The translations under genes were made by a program, and so were the position numbers. This document shows, one piece after another, positions 1 to 8,028 of a DNA stretch of 64,000 nt. The stretch spans positions 141,288-205,287 of the forward strand of contig NZ_JAOEGB010000014.1 of assembly GCF_025420585.1 (NCBI RefSeq), read 5' to 3'. Positions within the stretch are counted from its first letter, which is position 1, and each line of letters starts with the position of its first letter. Source of the DNA: Planotetraspora sp. A-T 1434. Lineage in GTDB: Bacteria; Actinomycetota; Actinomycetes; Streptosporangiales; Streptosporangiaceae. The notes below the pieces were generated by a model, which saw nothing but the letters and a program-made list of their open reading frames with translations, was not told the DNA's origin and searched no databases.

Positions 1-27
1 CGGTACCAACCCGGAGGAGCCCGGCAC

Positions 28-789
28 ATGCCCATAGACGCGAACACCTGCCCCGGCCCGTGCAACCGGCGAGCCCGCGAGGCGTGGGACGCCTACGACC
101 AGGCCATGGAGGATCACACCACCGCCATGGCCGAATGGAGGGTCCCGCTCCGCTGGCCGGTCGAGCCTCAGGAGCCGGACGAGGCGGTGACCTGGGGGGA
201 TCCGGTGTTCTGCGGCCGGTGCGCCCGACTCATCCGCGCCGCCCTGGCCGAGCTGGACGACCTCGCCTCGCTCCTCGCGGCCGTGAGCGACGGCCACAGG
301 GGAGCCGGCGCACGCCACGGGAAGACCGGCCCGGCCGTGAAGGGCGCGTCCGCGCCGTCCCCGTCGTCAATCGGCGACACCCTGGACGAGCTGTACGGCG
401 CCCTGGTCAAGGTTGAGGACGACTGGCGGGACTACCGCGGGTACGGCGCCCGCCCCCAGCGGGCACGGAACGGGCACGCCCGCCGCCTGTCGGTAACGTG
501 GCTGCTGGACGAGCTCGACGCGATCCTCACCCACCCCGGCAGCGTCCAGTTCGGCAGGGCCACCCTCGCGTGGCAGCGACGACTGCGTGCGCTCACCAAG
601 TCCGACCCAGTAGGAGACCGCCCCGTCCGCTGCCCCCGCTGCGGCGAGGTCCGCATGCGCCGCGAAGACGACGGCTACTTCAAATGCCGGGTCTGCGGCC
701 GGCTCATGTCGCAGGAGGAGCACGACCGGGAGTTCGACGAGCAAGCCGCCGCTCAGGAGGCCGCCGAACTTGCGCACGAGGCGTCATGA
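28..789 (+). CDS. Phage zinc-ribbon protein, function unknown
   Basis: 253 residues, not recognised beyond zinc-binding signatures. Near the N-terminus there is a C-x3-C pair (CPGPC) and at about residue 62 a CxxC (FCGRC). The C-terminus carries a clear zinc ribbon (CPRCGEV then CRVCG, about residues 204-228), so it may bind nucleic acid or a protein partner. The start is supported by a GGAGGA ribosome site upstream. It is translationally coupled (ATGA) to the PIN-domain gene. Two-ended Cys proteins of this kind are common and uncharacterised in actinobacteriophages. Confidence 0.75.
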   Translation: MPIDANTCPGPCNRRAREAWDAYDQAMEDHTTAMAEWRVPLRWPVEPQEPDEAVTWGDPVFCGRCARLIRAALAELDDLASLLAAVSDGHRGAGARHGKTGPAVKGASAPSPSSIGDTLDELYGALVKVEDDWRDYRGYGARPQRARNGHARRLSVTWLLDELDAILTHPGSVQFGRATLAWQRRLRALTKSDPVGDRPVRCPRCGEVRMRREDDGYFKCRVCGRLMSQEEHDREFDEQAAAQEAAELAHEAS

Positions 790-1727
790 CCGGGGGCGGT
801 GACGATCCGTCTGGGTGGCCTCGCCGTTCTGGGACGATGATCGCCATGAGAATCAAGGCGGGACGCACCCTGGAGGGTGCCGAGAAGGACCTCCAGTACG
901 CCATTGACCAGATCACGGACGCCCGGTCGGGACAGCCGCACGAGGAGCTGTGGCTTACATACCTGAGGGCGGTGGGCAACGCCCTTCCCTTGCTGGCCCA
1001 GTCGTTCGCCGAGCCCGACCTTGCCGCCAGCCTGCTCACACCGACGTACTGGCAGATCTTCCAGGGCAGCGCGACGCCGTCGAACCTCACGCAGGCTACG
1101 TCCCGCGAAGCCGCCACGCAGCTCAAGGTCCTTGAGGCTGCCAAGCAGGAGCTCGGGAAGGTGAAGGCGCTCGCGGCGCGACCGGGCCTGCCGGTCGTCG
1201 TGGACACCAACATCCTGGTGTGGTGGGCACAGCCCGGCGACATCGACTGGCGCGGTGTACTGGCCGAGCAAGGGATCGAGGCCGCCGCGGTGCGCCTCGT
1301 GGTGCCCATCGTTGTCATCGACGAGCTCGACCGGCAGAAGTACGGCGACGGCGTCCTCGCCCAGCGCGCGGCCAAGGCCATCCGCTACCTGGACCGAAGG
1401 CTCACCGGGTCCGACCCCGGGGCGGCGGTGCCGCTCGCGAAGAGCGCGACGCTGGAGGTCGCCATCGACTCCGTCCGCGACCGGGCGGCGATGGACGCCG
1501 ACTGGCGCATCCTCATGTGCGCCGCCGACCTCGACCAACTCCACCCCGAGGCGGGCACGCGGGTCCTGACGAACGACACCAACATGCGGCTGCGCGCGCT
1601 CCACCTGGGCCTGAAGACGCTGGCGCTGCCGGAGAAGTACCGCAAGCCGCACGCCGTCCTGAGCGCACCCCCAGAGGACGAGCAGCAGCCACAACTTGCG
1701 CAACTCTCTGACCAGGGCGCAAACTAG
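786..1727 (+). CDS. PIN-domain putative ribonuclease of the phage
   Basis: About 313 residues from the ATG that overlaps the previous stop; ATG at 837 is an alternative start. The first ~135 residues look alpha-helical and unassigned. The C-terminal half is a PIN domain: VVVDTNIL (first acidic residue near 139), VIDELDRQK, DADWRIL and VLTNDTN. These supply the spaced Asp/Glu residues and the TND motif of PIN nucleases that cut RNA with Mg2+. No small antitoxin-like gene adjoins it, so it does not look like VapBC; the larger size and PhoH/Smg6-like spacing argue the same way. Its role in the phage cycle is unknown. Confidence 0.75.
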   Translation: MTGGGDDPSGWPRRSGTMIAMRIKAGRTLEGAEKDLQYAIDQITDARSGQPHEELWLTYLRAVGNALPLLAQSFAEPDLAASLLTPTYWQIFQGSATPSNLTQATSREAATQLKVLEAAKQELGKVKALAARPGLPVVVDTNILVWWAQPGDIDWRGVLAEQGIEAAAVRLVVPIVVIDELDRQKYGDGVLAQRAAKAIRYLDRRLTGSDPGAAVPLAKSATLEVAIDSVRDRAAMDADWRILMCAADLDQLHPEAGTRVLTNDTNMRLRALHLGLKTLALPEKYRKPHAVLSAPPEDEQQPQLAQLSDQGAN

Positions 1728-1751
1728 GCACCGTACGATCGCATGATCCTC

Positions 1752-1780
1752 GCCCCCGGACGCCACGGCGCCGGGGGTTT
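1752..1780 (+). terminator. Hairpin terminator after the PIN gene
   Basis: A GCCCCCGG arm, an inner CGCC/GGCG extension and a CCGGGGG arm form an almost continuous 12-bp stem with a 2-base loop, followed by TTT. It sits 25 bases after the PIN-gene stop and ends just before the HTH gene, so it probably separates two transcripts. Confidence 0.6.
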
Positions 1781-1798
1781 CGCATGCCGGGGGTGACC

Positions 1799-2038
1799 AT
1801 GACCCGCCCGGAACCCGTGAGCGTGAACGAGGCTGCCGCCCGCCTCGGCAAGGCGCCGCGCACGATCTACTCGTGGGCCACCCGCTACCGGGTGCGCAAA
1901 TGGTCAGGCCCTGACGGAGTCCTGTACGACTACGCCGATCTCGCCACGATCGAGGCGTGTATCCACCGAGGCCAGACCGTGCCGGCCACACCTGAGGCGC
2001 GTGACGCCCTGCGCGCGTCCTACTCCGCCGCGGCCTGA
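1799..2038 (+). CDS. Small MerR/excisionase-like helix-turn-helix protein
   Basis: 79 residues from ATG 1799 (84 from ATG 1784). The N-terminal half reads SVNEAAARLGKAPRTIYSWA, a helix-turn-helix of the MerR/Xis type, followed by a basic stretch and a WSGPDGVLYDY wing. Such small proteins act as excisionases, terminase-associated DNA binders or transcription regulators in actinophages; the sequence does not decide between these. A GGGGG run precedes ATG 1799 at suitable distance, which is why that start is preferred. Its last bases overlap the end of the opposite-strand gene. Confidence 0.65.
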   Translation: MTRPEPVSVNEAAARLGKAPRTIYSWATRYRVRKWSGPDGVLYDYADLATIEACIHRGQTVPATPEARDALRASYSAAA

Positions 2039-2379
2039 CCCACCCGGTACTGCTCGTACCGCTGGAGCGTCTCAGGGTCCGCTTCCCGGAGCATCCACCA
2101 CCGCTTGGGCGTCTGGTAGATCAGCACACCCGCCATGTCGGGCAGCGCGTACCGGCCGGCCAAGTCCACGAGGTAGGCCCGCAGCTCCGGCCTCACCACC
2201 GTGGCGGACTCGCGCCCCCACCCGTCCACGTACGGCCGGGTCACAGCCGGGGCGACATACCGGGCGTGCACTGCGGTGATCGTCCACCGGTCGACCTGCT
2301 CTCCTAGGGGTTCGACCCACCCGCCGACCACGCTCAGGTCGTCCGGCCAGTTCGACGGGCGTACACGCTGCGGCTCCAC
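2020..2379 (-). CDS. Leftward phage protein, unknown function
   Basis: 119 residues, unrecognised. This is the only leftward gene I accept in the left 27 kb. It is accepted because its codons are strongly GC-biased at the third position and the product has a normal globular composition (many W, Y, D, E and R residues), unlike the opposite-strand reading. It overlaps the 3' end of the HTH gene by 19 bases. Just upstream of its start lies TTCGAACAATATCGAA, an inverted repeat that might be an operator. A lone opposite-strand gene in a late operon could be a lysogeny-expressed gene. Confidence 0.55.
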   Translation of the reverse strand: MEPQRVRPSNWPDDLSVVGGWVEPLGEQVDRWTITAVHARYVAPAVTRPYVDGWGRESATVVRPELRAYLVDLAGRYALPDMAGVLIYQTPKRWWMLREADPETLQRYEQYRVGQAAAE

Positions 2380-2421
2380 ATTCGAACAATATCGAACAGC
2401 CGTTAGCGGGGGTCACCGGCC

Positions 2422-2517
2422 GTGCACCTCCACCACTGGGTCACCGTCGAAACCATCGGGCGTGTCCGCACCCAACGCTGCTCCCGCTGCGGTAAGACCC
2501 GCACCCGACCCACCTGA
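2422..2517 (+). CDS. Tiny zinc-knuckle protein (31 aa)
   Basis: A 31-residue reading frame from GTG with a CSRCG-type CxxC and a basic Thr/Arg-rich tail (ending TRTRPT). Very short proteins with a single CxxC and an aromatic N-terminus are common in Streptomyces phages next to HNH/terminase genes. Function unknown. Support comes from the pattern and its tight position before another small gene rather than from a strong ribosome site. Confidence 0.5.
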   Translation: MHLHHWVTVETIGRVRTQRCSRCGKTRTRPT

Positions 2518-2536
2518 CCATGGAAGGGGGAGGCTC

Positions 2537-2671
2537 GTGCTCACCGCCGCCCTGATCCTCGCCCTCGTCGTCGGCGTCTGGTCCGCCATCGAACGCGCCT
2601 GGCCGCTCCTACTGCTCGCGGTCGCGGTGCTGCTCGTCATCCTGGCCGCGAACCCCGCCCTCGGCCTCTAA
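2537..2671 (+). CDS. Small two-segment membrane protein (44 aa)
   Basis: Starts at GTG 2537 behind GGGGGAGG. The 44 residues are almost wholly hydrophobic in two blocks (TAALILALVVGVW and LLLLAVAVLLVILAA) separated by a charged IER turn, giving a short membrane hairpin. No function is assigned. It ends 4 bases before the HNH gene, so it belongs to the same transcript. Confidence 0.6.
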   Translation: MLTAALILALVVGVWSAIERAWPLLLLAVAVLLVILAANPALGL

Positions 2672-2675
2672 CGCT

Positions 2676-2960
2676 GTGCCGCGCAGCAAAGGCCGATCAG
2701 GCAGGCGCTGGCGCCGAGCTCGCGCCCAACTCCTCGCCGAGTCGACCATCTGCTGGCTATGCGGACACGACGGCTCCACCGACGCCGACCACGAGCCCGC
2801 CCTCAAGACCCTGGAAACGCTCGGGCTCGACCCTTGCGACCCGCGCTACCTACGCCCCGCCCACGGCGTGACCGGGTGCCCCACCTGCGGGCGCAAATGC
2901 AACCAGGAGAAAGGCGACCGCCCCGCAGCGCCGCCGGCCCGCAACTCCCGGGCGTGGTGA
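2676..2960 (+). CDS. HNH endonuclease next to terminase
   Basis: 94 residues from GTG. The sequence shows a basic N-terminus, then CWLCG, DADHEPAL, a long loop, CPTCGRKCNQEKGD. This is an HNH nuclease with the two structural CxxC zinc pairs, the D-H catalytic pair and a terminal N. HNH proteins encoded beside the terminase of cos-type phages are known to assist the large terminase in cutting DNA at cos. The position directly upstream of the repeat-rich region and terminase genes fits that role, supporting packaging with cohesive ends. Confidence 0.85.
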   Translation: MPRSKGRSGRRWRRARAQLLAESTICWLCGHDGSTDADHEPALKTLETLGLDPCDPRYLRPAHGVTGCPTCGRKCNQEKGDRPAAPPARNSRAW

Positions 2961-2964
2961 GACC

Positions 2965-3402
2965 GTGGGCCTGTACGTCATCACCGGGCCACCCGCAGCA
3001 GGTAAGTCAACCTGGGTCCGCGGGCACGCGAAACCCGGGGACATCGTCATCGACTACGACCTCCTGGCCGCCGCGCTCACAGCACCAGGGGCCGACCTCA
3101 ACGCCCACCCCAAGGTCTTGCGGGACGTGGCCTACCGGGCCCGGGCCGCCGCTGTCACAGAAGCGCTCAACCACACGAACACGGTCGACGTGTACGTCAT
3201 CCACTCGATCCCGTCCGAGCACGCGCGAGCACGCTACGAAGACCACGACGCACACATAGTCGAGATCGACCCAGGCCGCGACGTCGTCATGCAACGCATC
3301 CGCACGATGCGCCCACACGCGATGGTCGCTGTAGCTCAACGCTGGTACGCCCACCGTGATCACACAACGTCAACGCAAGCGCAGTCATCACGGTCATGGT
3401 GA
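2965..3402 (+). CDS. P-loop kinase/ATPase (polynucleotide kinase-like)
   Basis: 145 residues from GTG. It has a Walker A motif GPPAAGKST at about residues 8-16, followed by IDYDLLAAAL and VIEIDPGRDVV-like segments. This matches small AAA_33/zeta-type P-loop kinases that phosphorylate nucleic acid ends or small molecules. The substrate cannot be told from the sequence. Placement between HNH and terminase suggests a role in DNA end processing, but that is inference. The 3' end lies at the first copy of the GTGAC repeat array. Confidence 0.75.
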   Translation: MGLYVITGPPAAGKSTWVRGHAKPGDIVIDYDLLAAALTAPGADLNAHPKVLRDVAYRARAAAVTEALNHTNTVDVYVIHSIPSEHARARYEDHDAHIVEIDPGRDVVMQRIRTMRPHAMVAVAQRWYAHRDHTTSTQAQSSRSW

Positions 3403-3703
3403 CGCAACGCACACACGAACGTGTGACGAACAGTGACCACAGCCACAGCAGCCACGCTCCCCACCACGCACCGTCACGCACACCACGACAAAACACACCA
3501 ACAAGACGGACATAACCGCAGGTCACAGCCGGTCGGCTTTCAAGGGGCAGGGGGGCACCCCTCCAACGGGAACCAGACAGGCCGGGTGACCCTGCGCCCA
3601 GTCGCCCTTTTCTCTCCCCACCGCCCAAAGTGATGAGTCACCCAGCGTAACCAGCTCCATGGTCACAGAGCGTGAGGAGGCTGTGGTGACGGAAGGTAGT
3701 CAC
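3399..3703 (+). repeat. Cluster of ten GTGAC/GTCAC pentamers, candidate cos/terminase-binding region
   Basis: The pentamer occurs at 3399, 3423, 3433, 3473 (inverted), 3522 (inverted), 3586, 3637 (inverted), 3662 (inverted), 3686 and 3699 (inverted). That is ten hits in about 305 bases where chance predicts fewer than one. The stretch 3403-3685 carries no convincing gene and lies exactly between the HNH/kinase genes and the terminase small subunit, the usual location of cos in HNH-carrying phages. The repeats may be small-terminase binding sites (cosB-like) or an operator array. Confidence 0.55.
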
Positions 3704-3967
3704 GTTGAGGGCGGCATGGTCGCGGCCGTTCGCGCCGACCTCCGCCGATGGGGGATCACTGAGGACTCGGGCATGGCCGCGACCGCGCTGGACCTCGCCG
3801 AACGCCTGTCCGTGCCGGACGTGCGCCCGGCCGCGGCGGCGATGCTGCACGCGCAGCTTCGTTCGACGCTGCTCGAACTGGCGAAGCTGGCCACTCCGGA
3901 GGCCAAGGAAGGCGACCCGGTGGACGAGCTGCAGGCGCGCCGCGAGGAGCGGCGGCAGCGCGCATGA
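3686..3967 (+). CDS. terS: Terminase small subunit (putative)
   Basis: 93 residues from GTG 3686, chosen because AGGAGG ends 5 bases upstream; an ATG at 3659 is an alternative. The product is acidic and alpha-helical (repeated Leu/Ala and a basic C-terminus ERRQRA), with no catalytic motif. Assigned as small terminase by position immediately before the large subunit, with an ATGA overlap. The usual function is recognition of packaging-initiation DNA, consistent with the pentamer cluster spanning its start. Confidence 0.65.
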   Translation: MTEGSHVEGGMVAAVRADLRRWGITEDSGMAATALDLAERLSVPDVRPAAAAMLHAQLRSTLLELAKLATPEAKEGDPVDELQARREERRQRA

Positions 3968-5493
3968 CCACTGCGACCATGCTGGGCGTTCAGACGCCGC
4001 GGATCTCGTCGATTCCGCCGTACGTCTCTTCGGCCGGCCAGGAGGTCATCGAGCTCGCCGCGACCGCAGGTCTGGTCCTCGACCCGTGGCAGCAGTTCTG
4101 CCTCCACCACGGCCTGGGGGAACGCGAGGACGGCAGGTGGGCGGCGTTCGAGTGCGGCGTCGTCGTGTCCCGGCAGAACGGCAAGGACGCGCTGTTCGAG
4201 GCGCGGGAACTAGGCGGGCTGTTCCTGCTTGGTGAGCAGCTCATCCTCCATTCCGCGCACGAGTTCAAGACAGCCCAGGAGCACTTCCGCCGGATCCTGT
4301 TCCTCCTGGAGAACACCGACGCGTTCCGCCGGCGCGTGAAGCGGGTCCGCACCTCGCACGGCGAGGAAGGCGTGGAGCTCCTCACGGGGCAGCGGCTGCG
4401 CTTCGTGGCCCGCTCGACTGGGTCGGGGCGTGGATTCTCCGGCGACTGCGTCATCCTCAACGAGGCCTACAACCTGCCGGACTCCAGCGTGGACGCGCTC
4501 ATGCCGACCATGTCGGCACGCCCGAACCCGCAACTGTGGTACGGCTCGTCGCCCGGGGACAAGACGATCGCCCCATGTGACCAGCTGGGCCGGGTGCGGC
4601 AGCGTGGGATCCGGGGCGACGACCCGTCGCTGTTCTACGCCGAGTGGTCAATCGACCCGCACACCGACCAGTGCGCCCGGGATGAGAACGGCCGCATCCT
4701 CTGTACGGTTCACGATGACCCGAACTCCGAGGCGGCGTGGGCGAAAGCCAACCCCGCGCTCGGGATCCGCATCTCCGTCGAGCATGTGGCCCGCGAGCAC
4801 GCGTCCATGGGCGTGAAGGGCTTCGCCCGTGAGCGCCTGGGTGTGGGCAACTGGCCGTCGGACGCCGCGGACCAGTGGGCGGTCATTCCTGAGGCGAAGT
4901 GGCGGGCGGTCGCCGATGAGCACAGCGAGGCGGTCGGGAAGGTCGCGTTCGCAATCCACGTCTCGCCTGACCGCTCTTGGGCGGCCATCGCCGCGGCGGG
5001 GCGGCGCGCTGACGGTCTCCTGCACCTGGAGGTCATCGACTACCGGGCAGGGACGAAGTGGGTTCCGGAGCGGGCCAAGCAGCTCCAGGAGCGGTGGGAG
5101 CCGTGCGCGTGGGTGGTGGACGCCGGGTCGCCGGCGGGGTCGCTGATCGCGGACCTCGAAGCGGTGAAGGCCAAGAAGCCGGACGGCGAGGTCGCAAAGC
5201 TGGAGATCACCAAGCCGACCGCACGTGAGGTGGGTCACGCATTCGGCCAGCTGGTCGACGGCGTGATGCCCGAGGAGGGCGACCCGACCATCCGGGTACT
5301 GCCGCATCCGGCCCTCGACGCGGCGGTGGCCGGCGCGGTGACCCGGCCGCTCGGCGATGCGAAGGCGTGGGACTCCAAGGCCGCCAGTGTGGACATCTGC
5401 CCGCTCGTGGCGGTGACCCAGGCGGCGTGGGGGTTCGCGACGCGTGGCCACATCGAAGAGGAGTCCGTGGAGCCGTGGGCCGCGTGGGTGTGA
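3964..5493 (+). CDS. terL: Terminase large subunit
   Basis: 509 residues, normal length for the family. The N-terminal ATPase has the Walker A-like SRQNGKD (69-75), typical of HK97/Lambda-type large terminases, and a Walker B hydrophobic strand ending in an acidic pair region CVILNEAYNL (about 163-172). The C-terminal nuclease domain begins near VAFAIHVSPDRSW, where an RNase H-like fold would supply metal-binding acids. It drives ATP-dependent packaging of DNA into the prohead and makes the terminal cuts. Coupled to the small subunit by ATGA. Confidence 0.93.
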   Translation: MTTATMLGVQTPRISSIPPYVSSAGQEVIELAATAGLVLDPWQQFCLHHGLGEREDGRWAAFECGVVVSRQNGKDALFEARELGGLFLLGEQLILHSAHEFKTAQEHFRRILFLLENTDAFRRRVKRVRTSHGEEGVELLTGQRLRFVARSTGSGRGFSGDCVILNEAYNLPDSSVDALMPTMSARPNPQLWYGSSPGDKTIAPCDQLGRVRQRGIRGDDPSLFYAEWSIDPHTDQCARDENGRILCTVHDDPNSEAAWAKANPALGIRISVEHVAREHASMGVKGFARERLGVGNWPSDAADQWAVIPEAKWRAVADEHSEAVGKVAFAIHVSPDRSWAAIAAAGRRADGLLHLEVIDYRAGTKWVPERAKQLQERWEPCAWVVDAGSPAGSLIADLEAVKAKKPDGEVAKLEITKPTAREVGHAFGQLVDGVMPEEGDPTIRVLPHPALDAAVAGAVTRPLGDAKAWDSKAASVDICPLVAVTQAAWGFATRGHIEEESVEPWAAWV

Positions 5494-5516
5494 TCAAGCA
5501 GAACGGGAGGCCCGCG

Positions 5517-5705
5517 GTGATCCGTCTGTCACGGCTGGCATGGGCGCGCCTAGGCTACGCCGTCGGGTGCCTGGTCGGATGCGTCGGCCTGGGCATGGCG
5601 GTCGATGTAGCTGCGGCTCTCATGGTCGGCGGTGGGCTCCTGGCCGTGTCATGTCTGCTGCTGGTCGAGGTGGGCGAGCTCCGTAAGCCGGGCGGCGGCC
5701 GGTGA
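5517..5705 (+). CDS. Small two-TM phage membrane protein
   Basis: 62 residues from GTG 5517, chosen over GTG 5490 because GGGAGG lies 6 bases upstream. After a basic start (VIRLSRLAWARLG) come two hydrophobic segments (AVGCLVGCVGLGMAV and ALMVGGGLLAVSCLLLV) and a basic tail. It lies between terL and the portal gene and overlaps the portal start by 4 bases. The role is unknown; similarly placed small membrane proteins occur in other actinophages. Confidence 0.65.
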   Translation: MIRLSRLAWARLGYAVGCLVGCVGLGMAVDVAAALMVGGGLLAVSCLLLVEVGELRKPGGGR

Positions 5706-7060
5706 ACCTCCTGCAGCGCGCGGTCGCGTCCCGCCGTCAGGCGCGGTCCATCGACACCATCGACGACTACGCCTTGGCCTTGCAGTCGTTCATGTTCAAC
5801 GGCAACACCTACGGCGGGCTCGGGATCCAGCAGACCCTCGTCGGCGGGCAGGCCGAGCGGATCCCCAACGACCTCACCGGGTACGCCACCGCGGCGTACG
5901 CGTCCAACGGGCCAGTGTTCGCGCTGATGGCCGTCCGGATGCTGGTGTTCTCCGCGATCCGCTTCCAGTTCCAGCGCCTGTCCAGCGGCCGGCCAGGAGA
6001 CCTGTTCGGCAACGCCGACTTGGCGCTGCTGGAGACGCCCTGGACCGGCGGGACAACGCAGGACCTGCTCACGTCGATGATCCTGGACATAGACCTGGCC
6101 GGGAACGCCTACCTGACCAAGGTGAACGGCGAACTGGTGCGGCTCCGCCCAGACTGGGTGTCAATCGTGCTGGAACCCCGCCGGTTCCGCGGCGGGATTC
6201 TCGGGTACCGCCGGATCGGCTACCTGTACGAGGAAGGCGGGCTGGGGTTCGGCGACGGTGGGATTCCGCTGCTCCCCGACGAGGTCGCGCACTTCGCCCC
6301 GTACCCGGACCCGCTGGCGACCTACCGCGGCATGTCCTGGCTGACCCCTGTGATCAGGGAGCTGCAGAACGACAAGCTGATGAGCTGGCACCAGCGGAAG
6401 TTCTTCGAGAACGGCGCCACCCCGAACCTGGTCGTCTCCTTGGACGCGTCGATCGACGTCGAGAAGTTCAAGAAGTTCAAGGAGCTGTTCAACGTGGAGC
6501 ACAGGGGCGTGGAGAACGCCTACAAGAGCTTGTTCCTGGGCGGCGGGGCCGATGTGACCGTGGTCGGTGCGGACTTCCAGCAGATGTCGTTCTCCGCCAC
6601 CCAGGGCCGCGGAGAGACCCGGCTGGCGGCGGCCGCGGGGGTGCCGGTCACGGTGGTCGGCTTCTCCGAGGGATTGCAGGGGTCCTCGCTTAACGCGGGG
6701 AACTACTCGCAGGCGCGCCGCCGGTTCGCCGACGGCACCATGCACCCGCTGTGGCAGAACGCAGCCGGCAGCCTGCAGCAGATCGTCCCGACACCGCCGG
6801 CGACACGGCTCTGGTATGACGCCCGAGACGTGCCGTTCCTCCGTGAGGACGCCAGGGACAGCGCGGAGATCCAGGGGCGTAAGGCGGCCACGATCAGCCA
6901 GCTGATCCAGTCCGGCTACACAGCCGATTCCATCATCGCCGCCGTCAACGCCGAAGACTTCTCGCTCCTGAAGCACTCCGGCCTGTTCTCCGTCCAGCTC
7001 CAACCGCCAGGCGCGCACGCTTCGGCGCCTGCTCAGACGAACGGGAACCAAGGCCCGTGA
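5702..7060 (+). CDS. Phage portal protein (HK97 family)
   Basis: 452 residues, typical for HK97-type portals. Recognised by position and by features such as DLLTSMILDIDLAGNAYL in the N-terminal half, the LTPVIRELQNDKLMSWHQ stem region and KFFENGATPN, all characteristic of the family. It forms the dodecameric ring at one capsid vertex through which terminase pumps DNA and to which the tail attaches. GTGA overlap with the preceding membrane protein; its own stop overlaps the protease start. Confidence 0.93.
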   Translation: MNLLQRAVASRRQARSIDTIDDYALALQSFMFNGNTYGGLGIQQTLVGGQAERIPNDLTGYATAAYASNGPVFALMAVRMLVFSAIRFQFQRLSSGRPGDLFGNADLALLETPWTGGTTQDLLTSMILDIDLAGNAYLTKVNGELVRLRPDWVSIVLEPRRFRGGILGYRRIGYLYEEGGLGFGDGGIPLLPDEVAHFAPYPDPLATYRGMSWLTPVIRELQNDKLMSWHQRKFFENGATPNLVVSLDASIDVEKFKKFKELFNVEHRGVENAYKSLFLGGGADVTVVGADFQQMSFSATQGRGETRLAAAAGVPVTVVGFSEGLQGSSLNAGNYSQARRRFADGTMHPLWQNAAGSLQQIVPTPPATRLWYDARDVPFLREDARDSAEIQGRKAATISQLIQSGYTADSIIAAVNAEDFSLLKHSGLFSVQLQPPGAHASAPAQTNGNQGP

Positions 7061-8028
7061 CAACCCCGGAGGGATCCGTGACCGCTGTACGCGAGGGGCT
7101 GCTTCGGTCGGTCCCGTTCCAAATCGTGCGCGCCGTCGGCGTCGCCGAGGGCGACGGGCTGACACTGGAGGGCTACGCCGCCGTCTTCGGCCAGCCGACC
7201 CGCATCGACTCCTGGGAAGGCACCTTCGACGAGTCGATCCGCAAGGGCGCGTTCCGCAAGTCGATCCGGGAGCGGACGCCGGTCCTGCAGTTCGACCACG
7301 GACGCCACCCGCTCGTCGGATCCATCCCGATCGGCAAGATCCAGGACCTCCGCGAGGACGACCAGGGCCTGTACGTCTCAGCGCGGCTGTCGGACAACTG
7401 GCTGGTCGAGCCGGTCCGCGACGCCATCCGCGACGAGGCCGTGGACGGGATGAGCTTCCGCTTCACAGTCGTGCGGGAGGAGTGGCGCGACAAGGACGGC
7501 AAGCTCGTCAAGCCCGAAGATCTCGGGCGCCTCCTCTGGGATCCGGGCGACCGGGGGCCGCTGCAGCGCGAGCTGATCGAGATCCGCTGCGCCGAGCTGG
7601 GCCCGGTGGTGTGGCCGGCTTACGAGGGGACGTCTGTCGGTGTCCGTGCCCGCGAGGTCGCGTCACTGATCTCCCGCGACCGCGGGTTGCAGCGGGAGGT
7701 CCGGTCGGGCCTGGCCCGGGACGCGGGAGCCGTACCAGAGGCCGAGGCCGACGACCTGGCCGACCCGGAGACGCGTCGCGAGGTGGCTCGCGCGCTCCTG
7801 TTCGGCGACACCAAGACTTCGGACGCGCCGCCCTTGGGGCACCCGTCCGCTGATGAAACACGGTCCGAAGGCGCGCCGCCCACCGGGCACCCGCCGAAGG
7901 ACACCGACGCGCCGCCCCTCGATGGGCACCCGTCGGCGACAACGACGAGCAATGACCGGCTGCGAAGCCAGATCCGCGAGATCGCGGGGCTGATGGCGGA
8001 GCGGCTGGCGACCATCGAGGAGAAGTAA
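7057..8028 (+). CDS. Prohead maturation serine protease (HK97 family)
   Basis: 323 residues from GTG 7057; GTG 7078 with GGAGGG just upstream is also plausible. The protease domain (about 20-200) contains LEGYAAVFGQP, QFDHGRHPLVG with the catalytic His region, and DGMSFRF with the nucleophilic Ser. It cleaves the scaffold domain of the capsid protein during head maturation. The C-terminal ~120 residues are unusual for the family: three imperfect copies of a Gly/Pro unit (APPLGHPSADE, APPTGHPPKDT, APPLDGHPSAT) lead into a helical tail. That tail may act as an internal scaffold. Confidence 0.88.
   Translation: MTTPEGSVTAVREGLLRSVPFQIVRAVGVAEGDGLTLEGYAAVFGQPTRIDSWEGTFDESIRKGAFRKSIRERTPVLQFDHGRHPLVGSIPIGKIQDLREDDQGLYVSARLSDNWLVEPVRDAIRDEAVDGMSFRFTVVREEWRDKDGKLVKPEDLGRLLWDPGDRGPLQRELIEIRCAELGPVVWPAYEGTSVGVRAREVASLISRDRGLQREVRSGLARDAGAVPEAEADDLADPETRREVARALLFGDTKTSDAPPLGHPSADETRSEGAPPTGHPPKDTDAPPLDGHPSATTTSNDRLRSQIREIAGLMAERLATIEEK

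Noticed and set aside
3433..3633. Rightward 66-residue open frame between the kinase and terminase genes
   Set aside because: Composition is low-complexity (runs of Thr, His and Pro), there is no ribosome site, and it overlaps the GTGAC repeat array that better explains the region.
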